From contig JAKZAN010000062.1 in NCBI GenBank assembly GCA_023053545.1, positions 173,518-237,517 on the forward strand: DNA of 64,000 bases, in the 5' to 3' direction. Under the pieces are notes generated by a model. It saw only the letters and a list, made by a program, of their open reading frames with translations. It made no database searches and was not told the DNA's origin. Made by a program: the position numbers and the translations under genes. This stretch comes from Lepidurus packardi (taxonomy: Eukaryota > Arthropoda > Branchiopoda > Notostraca > Triopsidae). How positions within the stretch are numbered: position 1 is the first letter of the stretch; each line of letters opens with the position of its first letter. Positions 17,534 to 26,045 of this stretch are shown piece after piece.

Positions 17534-18403
17534 TTAATCAAATGAAATGAAAGTTTGTGGGTCGATGGCATATCCATCTTTCCACAATTCAAAGTGTAAA
17601 TGTGTTCCTGTTGATTCTTGACCGGTGGAACCTGCTAATGCGATTATTTCTCCCGTTCTAACTAGATCGCCCTGTTTTTTGGTTAACGACGAAGCATGCT
17701 TATAAACAGAAATAAACCCATTATTATGCCTCAGGATAATTACGTTTCCTGTGGATGATGACCAATCCGCAAAAAGTACGCTTCCGGCTAAAATTGCTTT
17801 TATCGGCATATTTTTTCCCAGCGCAATATCTGTTGCCAAATGATTTTCGCGCACATTATATTTGCTGGTGACAATGCCGCGAACTGGCGCGAAAAACACA
17901 ATTGAGGTCTTTGGTTCTGCTTTCTGGAAGACGCTGTATTTTTCTGCTTGACCCACTTCGCGTCTCAAAGCTAAATCTGCTTTTGAAGGTGCTGTATTTA
18001 GTGCTACTTCCGTTCTCACTTCTGTTTTTAGAATGGAGTCGCGGCTCACTTTCATTGGTTCTAAATCTCCCGTGAGCACTTTCTTGATTGAATTGATGTA
18101 AACTTCATTCTGCCGCAACGACTCTGACAAAGAATCTGACTTTATAGCCAATAAAGTCGCATTGCGCTTCAGCTCGGTTGAAGCATATCCCGGAATGTAT
18201 TCCCGCAGCGGCGTAAAGGCAATTACGTAACTGGTAATAAAAATCAGAAATAGCGCGCCCAGAGATACTACAACAAAAACATTCATTAGCGTGAGCCGAA
18301 GGGAAAACAGCTCCTCAAATGTTTCATCGTTTAGAATGACGAGTCGGTTTTTGGTAAATAACCGCTTTTTTAGCTGCTTTCTTTTTAGTTTTTTCTCTGC
18401 CAT
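17534..18403 (-). CDS. M23 family metallopeptidase (LytM-type), membrane-anchored
   Basis: 289 residues. A basic N-terminus and one membrane segment (about 35-60, VFVVVSLGALFLIFITSYVI) put the rest in the periplasm. A short helical region precedes the peptidase domain at about 175-285, which has the zinc ligands in NHLATDI (HxxxD) and THLHFEL (HxH) and the GDLVRTGEIIALAGSTG strand. Expected to cut peptidoglycan peptide cross-links or to regulate an amidase. Divergent from tatA. A perfect -7 box lies 18 bp upstream. Confidence 0.92.
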   Translation of the reverse strand: MAEKKLKRKQLKKRLFTKNRLVILNDETFEELFSLRLTLMNVFVVVSLGALFLIFITSYVIAFTPLREYIPGYASTELKRNATLLAIKSDSLSESLRQNEVYINSIKKVLTGDLEPMKVSRDSILKTEVRTEVALNTAPSKADLALRREVGQAEKYSVFQKAEPKTSIVFFAPVRGIVTSKYNVRENHLATDIALGKNMPIKAILAGSVLFADWSSSTGNVIILRHNNGFISVYKHASSLTKKQGDLVRTGEIIALAGSTGQESTGTHLHFELWKDGYAIDPQTFISFD

Positions 18404-18421
18404 TTCTACTGTCTAGATCCA

Positions 18422-18429
18422 CAAATATA
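18422..18429 (-). promoter_or_regulatory. -7 promoter box for the M23 peptidase-GH3 unit
   Basis: Minus-strand TATATTTG, 18 bp before the ATG. A TTG at 18454-18456 sits 24 bp further upstream, one base beyond the usual spacing. Confidence 0.5.
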
Positions 18430-18535
18430 ATAATATCTGTTTATGAATCGTGCCAAATTTCAGGCACTTTTCGCACAGACAAGCCTTTCTATCATAAAAT
18501 ATTAGTCATAAAAAGTAGTTCGTTTATTTTCTTTG

Positions 18536-18543
18536 TATATTTG
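18536..18543 (+). promoter_or_regulatory. -7 promoter box for tatA
   Basis: TATATTTG, a perfect match, 19 bp before the chosen tatA ATG. Its position also argues against the TTG at 18533 as a translation start. Confidence 0.5.
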
Positions 18544-18562
18544 CGTATTAAATCATGATATT

Positions 18563-18766
18563 ATGACTGCATTAAACATATTTTTAGGAGTTGTTGGTAT
18601 GCCACAAGTATTAGTTGTTGTGCTTGTATTGTTGCTGTTTTTTGGTGGTAAAAAAATTCCCGAATTAATGAAAGGACTTGGCTCTGGGGTGAAAGAATTT
18701 AAGAATGCAGCGAAAGACGAACATACGCCACCAGCATCTAAAAAAGACGAAGAAACAAACAATTAA
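18563..18766 (+). CDS. tatA: Twin-arginine translocase subunit TatA/TatE
   Basis: 67 residues from ATG 18563. An N-terminal membrane helix ([15 protein letters not shown]) is followed by the hinge [22 protein letters not shown], the hallmark of TatA/E, and a short polar tail with a run of acidic and lysine residues. It forms the pore-like oligomer for export of folded proteins across the inner membrane. The open frame extends upstream to TTG 18533, but that stretch overlaps the promoter. A strong terminator follows directly. TatB and TatC are not nearby. Confidence 0.93.
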   Translation: MTALNIFLGVVGMPQVLVVVLVLLLFFGGKKIPELMKGLGSGVKEFKNAAKDEHTPPASKKDEETNN

Positions 18767-18789
18767 TATTTAGGTAATAAAATAAATCA

Positions 18790-18823
18790 AAGCTTCAGAA
18801 ACAAAATTCTGAAGCTTTTTTTT
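18790..18823 (+). terminator. Intrinsic terminator after tatA
   Basis: Perfect 11-bp stem AAGCTTCAGAA (18790-18800) and TTCTGAAGCTT (18807-18817), 6-nt loop, eight T. It lies between convergent tatA and tex and may serve both. Confidence 0.92.
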
Positions 18824-20948
18824 ATAATACCATTGTTAGTTGAATTCGTTTTCGGTCTTCATCAATTTCAGTAACCTTTACCTGCACGTGTTGGTGCAGT
18901 TTCACCACTTCATTGACATCGGACACAAATCCAGATTTTAATTGCGAGATGTGAACCAGGCCACTTTCTTTAATGCCAATATCCACAAAACATCCAAAAT
19001 TCGTGATGTTGTTGACGATTCCCGGTAAGATCATGCCGGACCTGACATCCTTGATCGATTTTACAGTACTGTCAAATTCAAATACTTTTGCAGATTTTCG
19101 TGGGTCTAAACCTGGCTTTTCCAATTCTTTTATAATGTCCTTAAGGGCTAAAATTCCGATTTGTGCATTGGCGTATTGGTCCAACTCAATTTGTGCAGTT
19201 TTCTCCTTATTGGCAATCAACTCGTTTACAGAAACTTTTAAATCTTTTGCCATTTTTTCAACAATGGGATAAGCCTCTGGGTGCACAGCCGAATTGTCTA
19301 GCGGGTTGTCACCGTTGGAAATTCTAATAAAAGCAGCCGACTGCTGGTAGGCCTTTTCGCCCAAACGAGGTACTTTTTTCAACTGCTTTCGGTTGCTGAA
19401 CGACCCGTTTTCGGTTCTATACTGCACTATATTTTCGGCCATTTTTTCGCCGATTCCAGAAACATAACTAAGCAAATGTTTGCTTGCTGTGTTGATGTTT
19501 ATGCCAACTGAATTTACGCAACGAACTACGGTTGTATCCAGTTCTTCTTTGAGTTTGGTTTGGTCTACATCGTGTTGGTATTGTCCAACGCCAATTGCCT
19601 TTGGGTCGATTTTTACGAGTTCGGCTAGCGGATCTGCTAACCGGCGGCCTATCGAAATTGCGCCCCGTACGGTTACGTCATAATTTGGGAATTCGTCTCT
19701 TGCAATTTTTGATGCAGAATAGACAGACGCACCTGCTTCACTAACAATAAAAACTTGAACCGGCTTGTCGAAGGGTATTTTCTTAATGAAAAATTCAGTT
19801 TCGCGTGAAGCTGTTCCGTTTCCGATTGAGATCGCGTCTATTTTGTAGGCATTCACCATCGAGCGTATTTTTTTCATTGCAACCGCGCTTTCGTTTTGCG
19901 GCGCATGTGGGTAGATTGTTTCGTTGTATAACAAATCCCCTTTTTCATCTAAACAAACAATTTTGCAGCCACTTCTGAAACCTGGATCTATGGCTAAAAT
20001 ACGTTTCTCGCCCAGCGGCGGCGCCATTAACAACTGCCCTAAATTAGACACGAAAACCTGAATGGAATTTGCATCTGCTTTTGCTTTCGCTTCTTGTAAT
20101 GTTTCGTTAGAAATTGCTGGCGCTAGCAACCTTTTATAACTGTCATCTATGGCTAATTTTAGATGTCGAACAGCGTCTGATTTGCTGTTTTTTATGACAG
20201 ATTCCTGAATAGAATTGATTGCTTCATCGGCATCTATTTCTATTTTCAGTTTAATAAAGCCTTCGTTATGAGCCCGCAGCATTGCCAGTAAACGGTGCGA
20301 TGGCGCTTTCGTTAAATTTTCGCTCCAATCGAAATATTGACTGAATTTTTTCGCAGTTTCATCTTCCGCTTTTGATTTCACCACTTTGGTTGCAATTGTT
20401 GCTTGTCTGGAAAACATGCGGCGCAACTGTTTTCGGGTATATAAATTTTCATTAATCCATTCCGCAATAATATCGCGTGCGCCTTGGAGTGCTTCGTCTT
20501 CGTTTTTGACGGCTGCATTTAAGTACTTAGAAGCTACAAAATCCAGCTCGTCTGTGTTTTGCGCCATGATTAATTTGGCAAGAGGTTCGAGTCCGTTTTC
20601 GCGAGCCACATCGGCTTTTGTTTTCTTCTTCTTCTTAAAAGGTAAATAAAAGTCCTCCAATTCATTTAAATCAAACGAATTTTCAATCTTTTTTAGTAAA
20701 TCGGGCGTTAGCAAATCTTGTTCCCGAATAGACTTGATAATGCTGTCCTTTCGTTTAACAACGGCGTCGTATTCTTTATCTAATTTTGCAATTTGCTCGA
20801 TTACGACTTCGTCTAAATTCCCCGTTTGGTCTTTTCTGTAACGCGAAATAAACGGGATCGTGCAGTCTTCATTAAGCAATTGGACGGTGCTTTTAATGCT
20901 GTGTAAGTTGGCTTGAACGCGACTTTGAATAAACTCGATATTTGTCAT
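18822..20948 (-). CDS. tex: Tex family RNA-binding transcriptional accessory protein
   Basis: 708 residues, normal Tex length. Order of domains: Tex N-terminal helical domain (PFISRYRKDQTGNLDE near 33), central region, YqgF/RNase H-like domain starting at LAIDPGFRSGCKIVCLD (about 320), helix-hairpin-helix pair (NINTASKHLLSYVSGIGEKMAENIVQYR near 500, split here only by description), and a C-terminal S1 RNA-binding domain (GMILPGIVNNITNFGCFVDIG near 635). Cytoplasmic nucleic-acid-binding factor linked to transcription in other bacteria. Its start is 9 bp after the cation-efflux gene, so it is the third gene of an rpiB operon. Confidence 0.95.
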   Translation of the reverse strand: MTNIEFIQSRVQANLHSIKSTVQLLNEDCTIPFISRYRKDQTGNLDEVVIEQIAKLDKEYDAVVKRKDSIIKSIREQDLLTPDLLKKIENSFDLNELEDFYLPFKKKKKTKADVARENGLEPLAKLIMAQNTDELDFVASKYLNAAVKNEDEALQGARDIIAEWINENLYTRKQLRRMFSRQATIATKVVKSKAEDETAKKFSQYFDWSENLTKAPSHRLLAMLRAHNEGFIKLKIEIDADEAINSIQESVIKNSKSDAVRHLKLAIDDSYKRLLAPAISNETLQEAKAKADANSIQVFVSNLGQLLMAPPLGEKRILAIDPGFRSGCKIVCLDEKGDLLYNETIYPHAPQNESAVAMKKIRSMVNAYKIDAISIGNGTASRETEFFIKKIPFDKPVQVFIVSEAGASVYSASKIARDEFPNYDVTVRGAISIGRRLADPLAELVKIDPKAIGVGQYQHDVDQTKLKEELDTTVVRCVNSVGININTASKHLLSYVSGIGEKMAENIVQYRTENGSFSNRKQLKKVPRLGEKAYQQSAAFIRISNGDNPLDNSAVHPEAYPIVEKMAKDLKVSVNELIANKEKTAQIELDQYANAQIGILALKDIIKELEKPGLDPRKSAKVFEFDSTVKSIKDVRSGMILPGIVNNITNFGCFVDIGIKESGLVHISQLKSGFVSDVNEVVKLHQHVQVKVTEIDEDRKRIQLTMVL

Positions 20949-20957
20949 GCGAAAAAT

Positions 20958-21860
20958 TTAGTCCTGAACGATAAAGCTTTTTGGATCCTTTTTCTTGTAT
21001 TCAGGTTGAATGTTTATGTGATTGATGTGAAATTTTTTAAACAAAACCATTTCAATTTCATGCAATAAATCATTGAATTGCGATAGGGTAATATCTGCAG
21101 CACAATCCAAATGTGCTTCTAAGTGCAATTCCTCATCATTCAGGTGCCAAACATGAATATGGTGCAGTTTGTTAACACCGGTGATTTTATGCACTTCACG
21201 AACAATCATCCTGATATCGATGTGCTCCGGCGTGAACAGCATTAGCATTTTTGTTGATTTTTTGAGTAAGTCGAAACCAACCACAACTAAGTAAAGTGCG
21301 ATTAATATTGTCATTAAACTATCGACCCAAAACCAGCCAAAAAATTTCATGAGCAAACCGCCAATCAAAACCGCCACAGATGCAAGCATATCTGTTAGCA
21401 AGTGCAAATAAGCCGATTTCATATTGAGGCTTTTTTCAGAATCTTTTTTGAGTAAAAGCACTGAAAGTCCGTTTGCTACTATGCCCAGAATTGATAGCCA
21501 AATGACTAAACCTGATGCAATTGGCGCGGGATTCAGAAATCGATCTGCCGCTTCATAAATCAGAAAAATTGCAACAAGAATCAACGTCAATGCATTAATA
21601 AATGCCGCCATAATTTCGGCGCGTTTAAAGCCAAATGTTTGCGAAAGGGACGCCTTTTTGCGCGACAAGCGGTGTGCAACCAGGCTAAAAATAAGAGACA
21701 AAACATCACTAAAGTTGTGCAGAGCGTCTGACAACAAGGCCAAACTACCGGATAATAATCCGCCCACAACTTGGGCTAAGGTGATTATTATATTTAGCAA
21801 AATAGAAAACACCAAACTTCTGCCTTGAATTTGGTGTTTATGAATAATTACTTCGCCCAT
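20958..21860 (-). CDS. Cation diffusion facilitator family transporter
   Basis: 300 residues. Six membrane helices; the metal-site motifs are SDALHNFSDVLSL in TM2 (residues about 44-56) and HLLTDMLASVAVL in TM5, giving the HxxxD pairs typical of zinc-type CDF exporters. A His-rich cytoplasmic domain follows (HKITGVNKLHHIHVWHLNDEELHLEAH). Expected to export Zn2+ or a similar divalent metal in exchange for protons at the inner membrane. It lies between rpiB (6-bp gap) and tex (9-bp gap). Confidence 0.93.
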   Translation of the reverse strand: MGEVIIHKHQIQGRSLVFSILLNIIITLAQVVGGLLSGSLALLSDALHNFSDVLSLIFSLVAHRLSRKKASLSQTFGFKRAEIMAAFINALTLILVAIFLIYEAADRFLNPAPIASGLVIWLSILGIVANGLSVLLLKKDSEKSLNMKSAYLHLLTDMLASVAVLIGGLLMKFFGWFWVDSLMTILIALYLVVVGFDLLKKSTKMLMLFTPEHIDIRMIVREVHKITGVNKLHHIHVWHLNDEELHLEAHLDCAADITLSQFNDLLHEIEMVLFKKFHINHINIQPEYKKKDPKSFIVQD

Positions 21861-21866
21861 GGTGTT

Positions 21867-22295
21867 TTAGCATGAAATTTTATCGACGCGCATTTGATGT
21901 CGGCCACCTTCAAAAGAAGTATTCAAGAAAGTATCTACCATTTCTATCGCTTGTTGAATAGAAGTGTAGCGCGCAGGAATGCTAATTATATTTGCGTCGT
22001 TGTGCTGACGGGCTAGTGCGGCAATTTCTTTTGTCCAGCAAAGTGCAGCTCTAATTTTTGCATGTTTGTTAACCGTCATGTTGATACCGTTTCCGCTACC
22101 ACAAATCACGATGCCTAACTGTACTGTTCCTGCTGAAACCGCTTCTGCAACCGGGTGTGCAAAATCTGGGTAGTCTACGCTATCAGCAGAATCGGTTCCA
22201 AAATTTGTAATTTCATGTCCCGCTGCTGTTAGATGTGCAACAATTGCTTTTTTGTATTCCGGACCTGCGTGGTCGTTTCCGATTGCTATTTTCAT
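21867..22295 (-). CDS. rpiB: Ribose 5-phosphate isomerase B
   Basis: 142 residues from ATG 22293-22295. The frame is open 24 codons upstream, but the -7 box falls inside that stretch and the family begins MKIAIGNDHAG. It interconverts ribose-5-P and ribulose-5-P in the pentose phosphate pathway. Motifs: GNDHAGPEYK, VDYPDFAHPVAEAV, and GIVICGSGNGINMTVNKH with the catalytic Cys. First gene of the rpiB-CDF-tex unit and divergent from rnr across an 830-bp gap. Confidence 0.95.
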   Translation of the reverse strand: MKIAIGNDHAGPEYKKAIVAHLTAAGHEITNFGTDSADSVDYPDFAHPVAEAVSAGTVQLGIVICGSGNGINMTVNKHAKIRAALCWTKEIAALARQHNDANIISIPARYTSIQQAIEMVDTFLNTSFEGGRHQMRVDKISC

Positions 22296-22313
22296 TATAA
22301 TTGTAGTTTTACG

Positions 22314-22321
22314 CAAATTTA
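22314..22321 (-). promoter_or_regulatory. -7 promoter box for rpiB
   Basis: Minus-strand TAAATTTG, a perfect TAnnTTTG match, 18 bp before the rpiB ATG. Confidence 0.45.
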
Positions 22322-22367
22322 CATCTTTGAATTTAGTATCAGGTTGGATTTTAAAGTTTTTAAACAT

Positions 22368-22899
22368 GGATTGTTCGACAAGACGTCATCTATTTTATGA
22401 TTGTTAACCGAATAATATAAACCATTGATTATCAAGTATTCAATATTCAATAACTTTTGTTAATAAATCGATAAAGAAAATGAAAAATATTTTTTTGTGG
22501 TCTCGATTAAAATTGTAATCCAAAATTGGAAATTAAAAACCAAGGAAAGTTTGCAAAATTTACTGAGAAGTTATCAGCACCTTTTGGCAAGATTTTAACA
22601 TCCAACTGCAATTGAAGTTTTCTACAAAAACATCAAAAATTGATTGTTAACAATGTTTATTAAATATCAAAATTGAGCTGTTTTCTAAACCTTTACAGGT
22701 TGGATAAAATGTTAATAAACCGATGTAAATAAGGATAACTATTAATACAACGTTATTTACCGAAAGTTATAGCACCTTTCAACACACCATAATAACCATC
22801 AAAATTTAAATTTATAAATCTTCTTTTTTATTATGTCTTTAATAAATGTTGACAACTTTGAAAACATGAAAAAGGAAAATTGAAAATGAATGTAGAAAT
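22368..22899. other. Gene-free AT-rich region with paired short repeats; candidate replication origin
   Basis: No plausible gene. It holds three repeat pairs: TGTTAATAAATCGAT (22458-22472) and TGTTAATAAACCGAT (22710-22724); TGATTGTTAAC (22398-22408 and 22641-22651); AGTTATCAGCACCTTT (22569-22584) and AGTTATAGCACCTTT (22765-22779). The TGTTAATAA cores read TTATTAACA on the other strand, 7 of 9 to the E. coli DnaA box; TTATCAGCA (22571) and minus-strand TTATCCAAC (22699-22707) are also 7 of 9. No perfect TTATCCACA is present. Very AT-rich DNA follows at about 22797-22850. Gene orientation diverges on either side (rpiB and left genes minus, rnr and right genes plus). Origin function is inferred. 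Confidence 0.45.
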
Positions 22900-23022
22900 A
22901 TGAAGCGTGTGGATTGCAGGAGCGCCACTAGCCCCGATGGAGCCAAACTATCCTTGCGCTTGTGTGATGCTGTTATTATTGCTGTTGTTCCTGCGCAAGA
23001 TAGTGGCGAGAGCGGGAAATAG
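22900..23022 (+). other. Hairpin-forming, GC-richer intergenic element with an overlapping 40-codon ORF
   Basis: Compositionally unlike its surroundings. Inverted repeats: GCCACTA (22924-22930) with TAGTGGC (23001-23007), and TATCCTTGCGC (22949-22959) with GCGCAAGATA (22993-23002, one bulge), plus a GCCCCGAT and AGCGGGAAATAGCT pair of flanking motifs. I recall similar elements (CACTAGCCCCGAT, variable hairpin, GCGGGAAATAGCT) in many Flavobacterium intergenic regions; function unknown. The same stretch is an open ORF from ATG 22900 to TAG 23020-23022 (begins MKRVDCRSATSPDGAK). There is no clear ribosome binding site, and the symmetry suggests RNA or DNA structure rather than a protein. Confidence 0.5.
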
Positions 23023-23125
23023 CTTCAAAAAAAAGGAGATGGTTTTGCGTTAATATTTATTTAAACTTAGCAGAGTAAACTTTATCTGTGAAGTATTTTG
23101 TAATTTTAAACATTATTTAGGAACT

Positions 23126-25306
23126 ATGACCAAACGACACTCGAAATTCGGAAAGCCAGGAAAAGACTTCTCTGCAAAAATTCTGAAAATTCTATCTCAA
23201 AATGCCAATAAATCATTCAATTATAAACAGATAGCTGCTAAGCTTGAATTGGACGACACAAGCAGTAGAAACGAAATCATTAAGGAGCTAAAATTACTGG
23301 CTGCCGCAAAAAAAATAATAGAATCGGAGCCAGGAAAATTCTTGGTTAAGGCCCAGAGCATGGACTATTATGAAGGAAAAATAGACATGACCAGCAGAAA
23401 GACTGCTTATTTTGTATCGCCAGATTTCACGGAAGATGTATTTATCCCAACCAATAATTTGAATCATGCTTTGGATGGTGATATTGTGAAGGTTTATGTT
23501 TATAACCGTCGCACTGGTAAGCGTGCTGAAGGTGAAGTGATTGAAGTGGTTGAGCGAAAAAAGATGGAATTTGTGGGTGTAATTGACATTCAGAAGAATT
23601 TCGCTTTCGTGACCACTGCAAATGCCAAAATGTATACCGATATTTTTATTCCGAAAGATAAAATTGGCGAAGCGCAGCAAGGTGATGTTGTGGTGGTTCG
23701 AATTGAAGATTGGCCTAAGAAAGCTGATAGTCCGTTTGGAGCTGTGATTAACGTGCTTGGAAAACCAGGCGAACATGATACTGAAATTCATGCAATTTTA
23801 GCCGAATATGGCTTGCCGTATGATTTTCCAGTTGAAGTTGAAGTTTATGCGCAACAATTGGACACATCAATTCAGGAAAGTGAAATTGCAAACCGACGCG
23901 ATATGCGGGATACATTGACTTTTACGATTGATCCAAAAGATGCAAAAGATTTTGATGATGCGCTGTCTTTTAAGAAATTAGAAAACGGAAATTTCGAAAT
24001 TGGCATTCACATTGCTGATGTTTCTTATTATTTGCAAGAAGGAACTATATTGGATGATGAAGCCTATAAACGCGCAACATCTGTTTATTTAGTGGATCGT
24101 GTGGTTCCGATGTTGCCAGAAGTTTTGTCGAATTTTGCTTGTTCGCTTCGTCCAAATGAAGAGAAATATACGTTTTCGGCAATTTTTGAGATTACACCCA
24201 AAGCACAAGTCGTTAATCAATGGTTTGGACGTACTGTAATTTACTCAGACCAACGTTTTGCGTATGAAGAAGCGCAACATATTATTGAAACCAAGGGTGA
24301 TATAATTCCAGAAGAAATTTCGATTACAGGTGAAAGCTATCAAGTGCCCGAAAATATTGTTGATGCTACGCTTACTTTACAAGAGTTGGCAAAAATATTG
24401 CGGCGAAATAGAATGAACGAAGGCGCTATTTCCTTTGATAAAGTTGAAGTTAAATTTAATTTAAGCGAAGAAGGGGAACCAACTGGCGTTTACTTTAAAG
24501 TATCAAAAGATGCGAATCATTTGATTGAAGAATTTATGCTTTTAGCCAATAGAAAAGTTGCGGAGTTTATTGGAAAACAGAAGAAAACTTTTGTGTATAG
24601 AATTCACGATGAGCCAAATGAAGATAAATTAATTGGTTTGCAAAATGTGATTGCGAAGTTTGGTTATAAACTGAATTTGAAATCAAAAAAGGAAATTTCC
24701 TCTTCTTTAAATAATTTACTCACAGAAGTGAATGGTAAAAAGGAGCAAAATATGATTGATACGCTCACAATTCGGACGATGAGCAAGGCAAAATATTCGA
24801 CAGAAAACATAGGACACTACGGTTTGGCATTTGATTATTATTCGCATTTTACCTCACCAATTAGACGTTATCCAGACGTTATGGTGCACCGTTTGCTGCA
24901 GTATTATTTAGACGGTGGAAAATCTGCGAACTCAGAAGTCTACGAAGAAAAATGTACGCATTCTTCTAATATGGAAGGATTGGCCACAAGTGCAGAGCGC
25001 GATTCAGTTAAGTATATGCAAGTTAAGTATATGCAAGACCATAAAGATGAAGAGTTTTTGGGTGTAATTTCTGGTGTAACCGAATGGGGTATTTACGTTG
25101 AAATTGTATCTAATAAATGCGAGGGAATGTGTAGAATCAGAGAAATTAAGGATGATTATTATACGTTCGATGACAAGCAGTATGCATTGGTTGGCGAAAT
25201 TTCAAAAAGCATACTTCAGCTAGGAGATGAAGTTTGGGTTAAGGTTAAGAATGCTGATTTAGTCAAGAAACAGCTTGATTTTCATTACTTAAGAAAAAAC
25301 ACATAA
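23126..25306 (+). CDS. rnr: Ribonuclease R
   Basis: 726 residues. Winged-helix N-terminal region (about 15-70), two cold-shock/OB domains (about 75-230, with DVFIPTNNLNHALDGD and DIFIPKDKIGEAQQGD), the RNB catalytic domain (about 260-590; TIDPKDAKDFDDALS with the metal-binding Asp cluster; HYGLAFDYYSHFTSPIRRYPD) and a C-terminal S1 domain (about 640-722). A 3'-to-5' exoribonuclease for structured RNA, used in RNA quality control. It is the first plus-strand gene right of the long gap and is followed 20 bp later by a GIN-domain gene. Confidence 0.96.
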   Translation: MTKRHSKFGKPGKDFSAKILKILSQNANKSFNYKQIAAKLELDDTSSRNEIIKELKLLAAAKKIIESEPGKFLVKAQSMDYYEGKIDMTSRKTAYFVSPDFTEDVFIPTNNLNHALDGDIVKVYVYNRRTGKRAEGEVIEVVERKKMEFVGVIDIQKNFAFVTTANAKMYTDIFIPKDKIGEAQQGDVVVVRIEDWPKKADSPFGAVINVLGKPGEHDTEIHAILAEYGLPYDFPVEVEVYAQQLDTSIQESEIANRRDMRDTLTFTIDPKDAKDFDDALSFKKLENGNFEIGIHIADVSYYLQEGTILDDEAYKRATSVYLVDRVVPMLPEVLSNFACSLRPNEEKYTFSAIFEITPKAQVVNQWFGRTVIYSDQRFAYEEAQHIIETKGDIIPEEISITGESYQVPENIVDATLTLQELAKILRRNRMNEGAISFDKVEVKFNLSEEGEPTGVYFKVSKDANHLIEEFMLLANRKVAEFIGKQKKTFVYRIHDEPNEDKLIGLQNVIAKFGYKLNLKSKKEISSSLNNLLTEVNGKKEQNMIDTLTIRTMSKAKYSTENIGHYGLAFDYYSHFTSPIRRYPDVMVHRLLQYYLDGGKSANSEVYEEKCTHSSNMEGLATSAERDSVKYMQVKYMQDHKDEEFLGVISGVTEWGIYVEIVSNKCEGMCRIREIKDDYYTFDDKQYALVGEISKSILQLGDEVWVKVKNADLVKKQLDFHYLRKNT

Positions 25307-25326
25307 GATTTTAAATACTAAATGAA

Positions 25327-26001
25327 ATGATGATGAAGAAATTTTTATTGATGAGTTTGATTGTATTTGGACACTTTATAAATGCACAAACAACGAAGAA
25401 TGTTGGCGATTTTAGCCGAATTAAGGTGTATGATCGTTTGACGGTAATTGTAGTAAATTCAGATCGTAATTATATCGAGATTGAAGACAATCGGGCAAAT
25501 GATATTCAAGTTGTGAATAATAATGGTGAGTTGAAAATTAAGATGACCATCAAAAAACCACTTGAGGGCGAAGGAATTGAAGTGAAAGTATATGCAAAAT
25601 CGCTATCAAGTATTGACGCTTCGGAAGGTGCGGTTGTAGAATCGCAAATGACTTTTACGCAAAGTATGTTCAACATCAATGCAAAAGAAGGTGCAGAAAT
25701 CCGGGTGAAATTGAATGTACAGAAATCAAATATTCGCGCTGTTACTGGCGGTATTGTTAAGGTTTCAGGCCGTGCTGATAATAGTAGAATTACAATTGGT
25801 ACAGGAGGAATAGTCGATGCAAAATCTTTAAAGACCAAAGTTACAGACGTTGATGTGAAAGCCGGTGGTGAGGTTGATTTGTATGCCACCGACATTGTTG
25901 ACGCGCGTGTTTCTGCTGGCGGAATAGTAACTATTTACGGTAAACCACAACAAATTGAGCGTAAAACGACGCTTGGGGGCACAATTAGGGAAGCTAATTA
26001 G
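25327..26001 (+). CDS. Head GIN domain-containing exported protein (DUF2807)
   Basis: 224 residues. Signal peptide at 1-21 (LLMSLIVFGHFINAQ). The rest is a single GIN/DUF2807 domain: a short beta-strand repeat pattern (IKVYDRLTVIVVNSDRNYIEIE, then regular VKVYAKSLSSIDASEGA and VSGRADNSRITIGTGG turns) that should fold into a right-handed beta-solenoid. Predicted periplasmic or outer-membrane-associated. The function of this common Bacteroidota family is unknown. ATG codons at 25327 and 25330 are both possible starts. It lies 20 bp after rnr. Confidence 0.85.
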   Translation: MMMKKFLLMSLIVFGHFINAQTTKNVGDFSRIKVYDRLTVIVVNSDRNYIEIEDNRANDIQVVNNNGELKIKMTIKKPLEGEGIEVKVYAKSLSSIDASEGAVVESQMTFTQSMFNINAKEGAEIRVKLNVQKSNIRAVTGGIVKVSGRADNSRITIGTGGIVDAKSLKTKVTDVDVKAGGEVDLYATDIVDARVSAGGIVTIYGKPQQIERKTTLGGTIREAN

Positions 26002-26012
26002 TTTTAATTTCC

Positions 26013-26020
26013 TATTTTTG
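26013..26020 (+). promoter_or_regulatory. -7 promoter box for the LysE-family gene
   Basis: TATTTTTG, a perfect match, 25 bp before ATG 26046. Confidence 0.45.
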
Positions 26021-26045
26021 AAATCTCACGATACAATTGAGATTA

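Noticed and set aside
18533..18562. Upstream TTG start for tatA
   Set aside because: It falls inside the TATATTTG promoter box and would add non-conserved residues before the TatA membrane helix.
22296..22367. N-terminal extension of rpiB
   Set aside because: The open frame upstream of ATG 22295 contains the -7 box and no sequence typical of RpiB.
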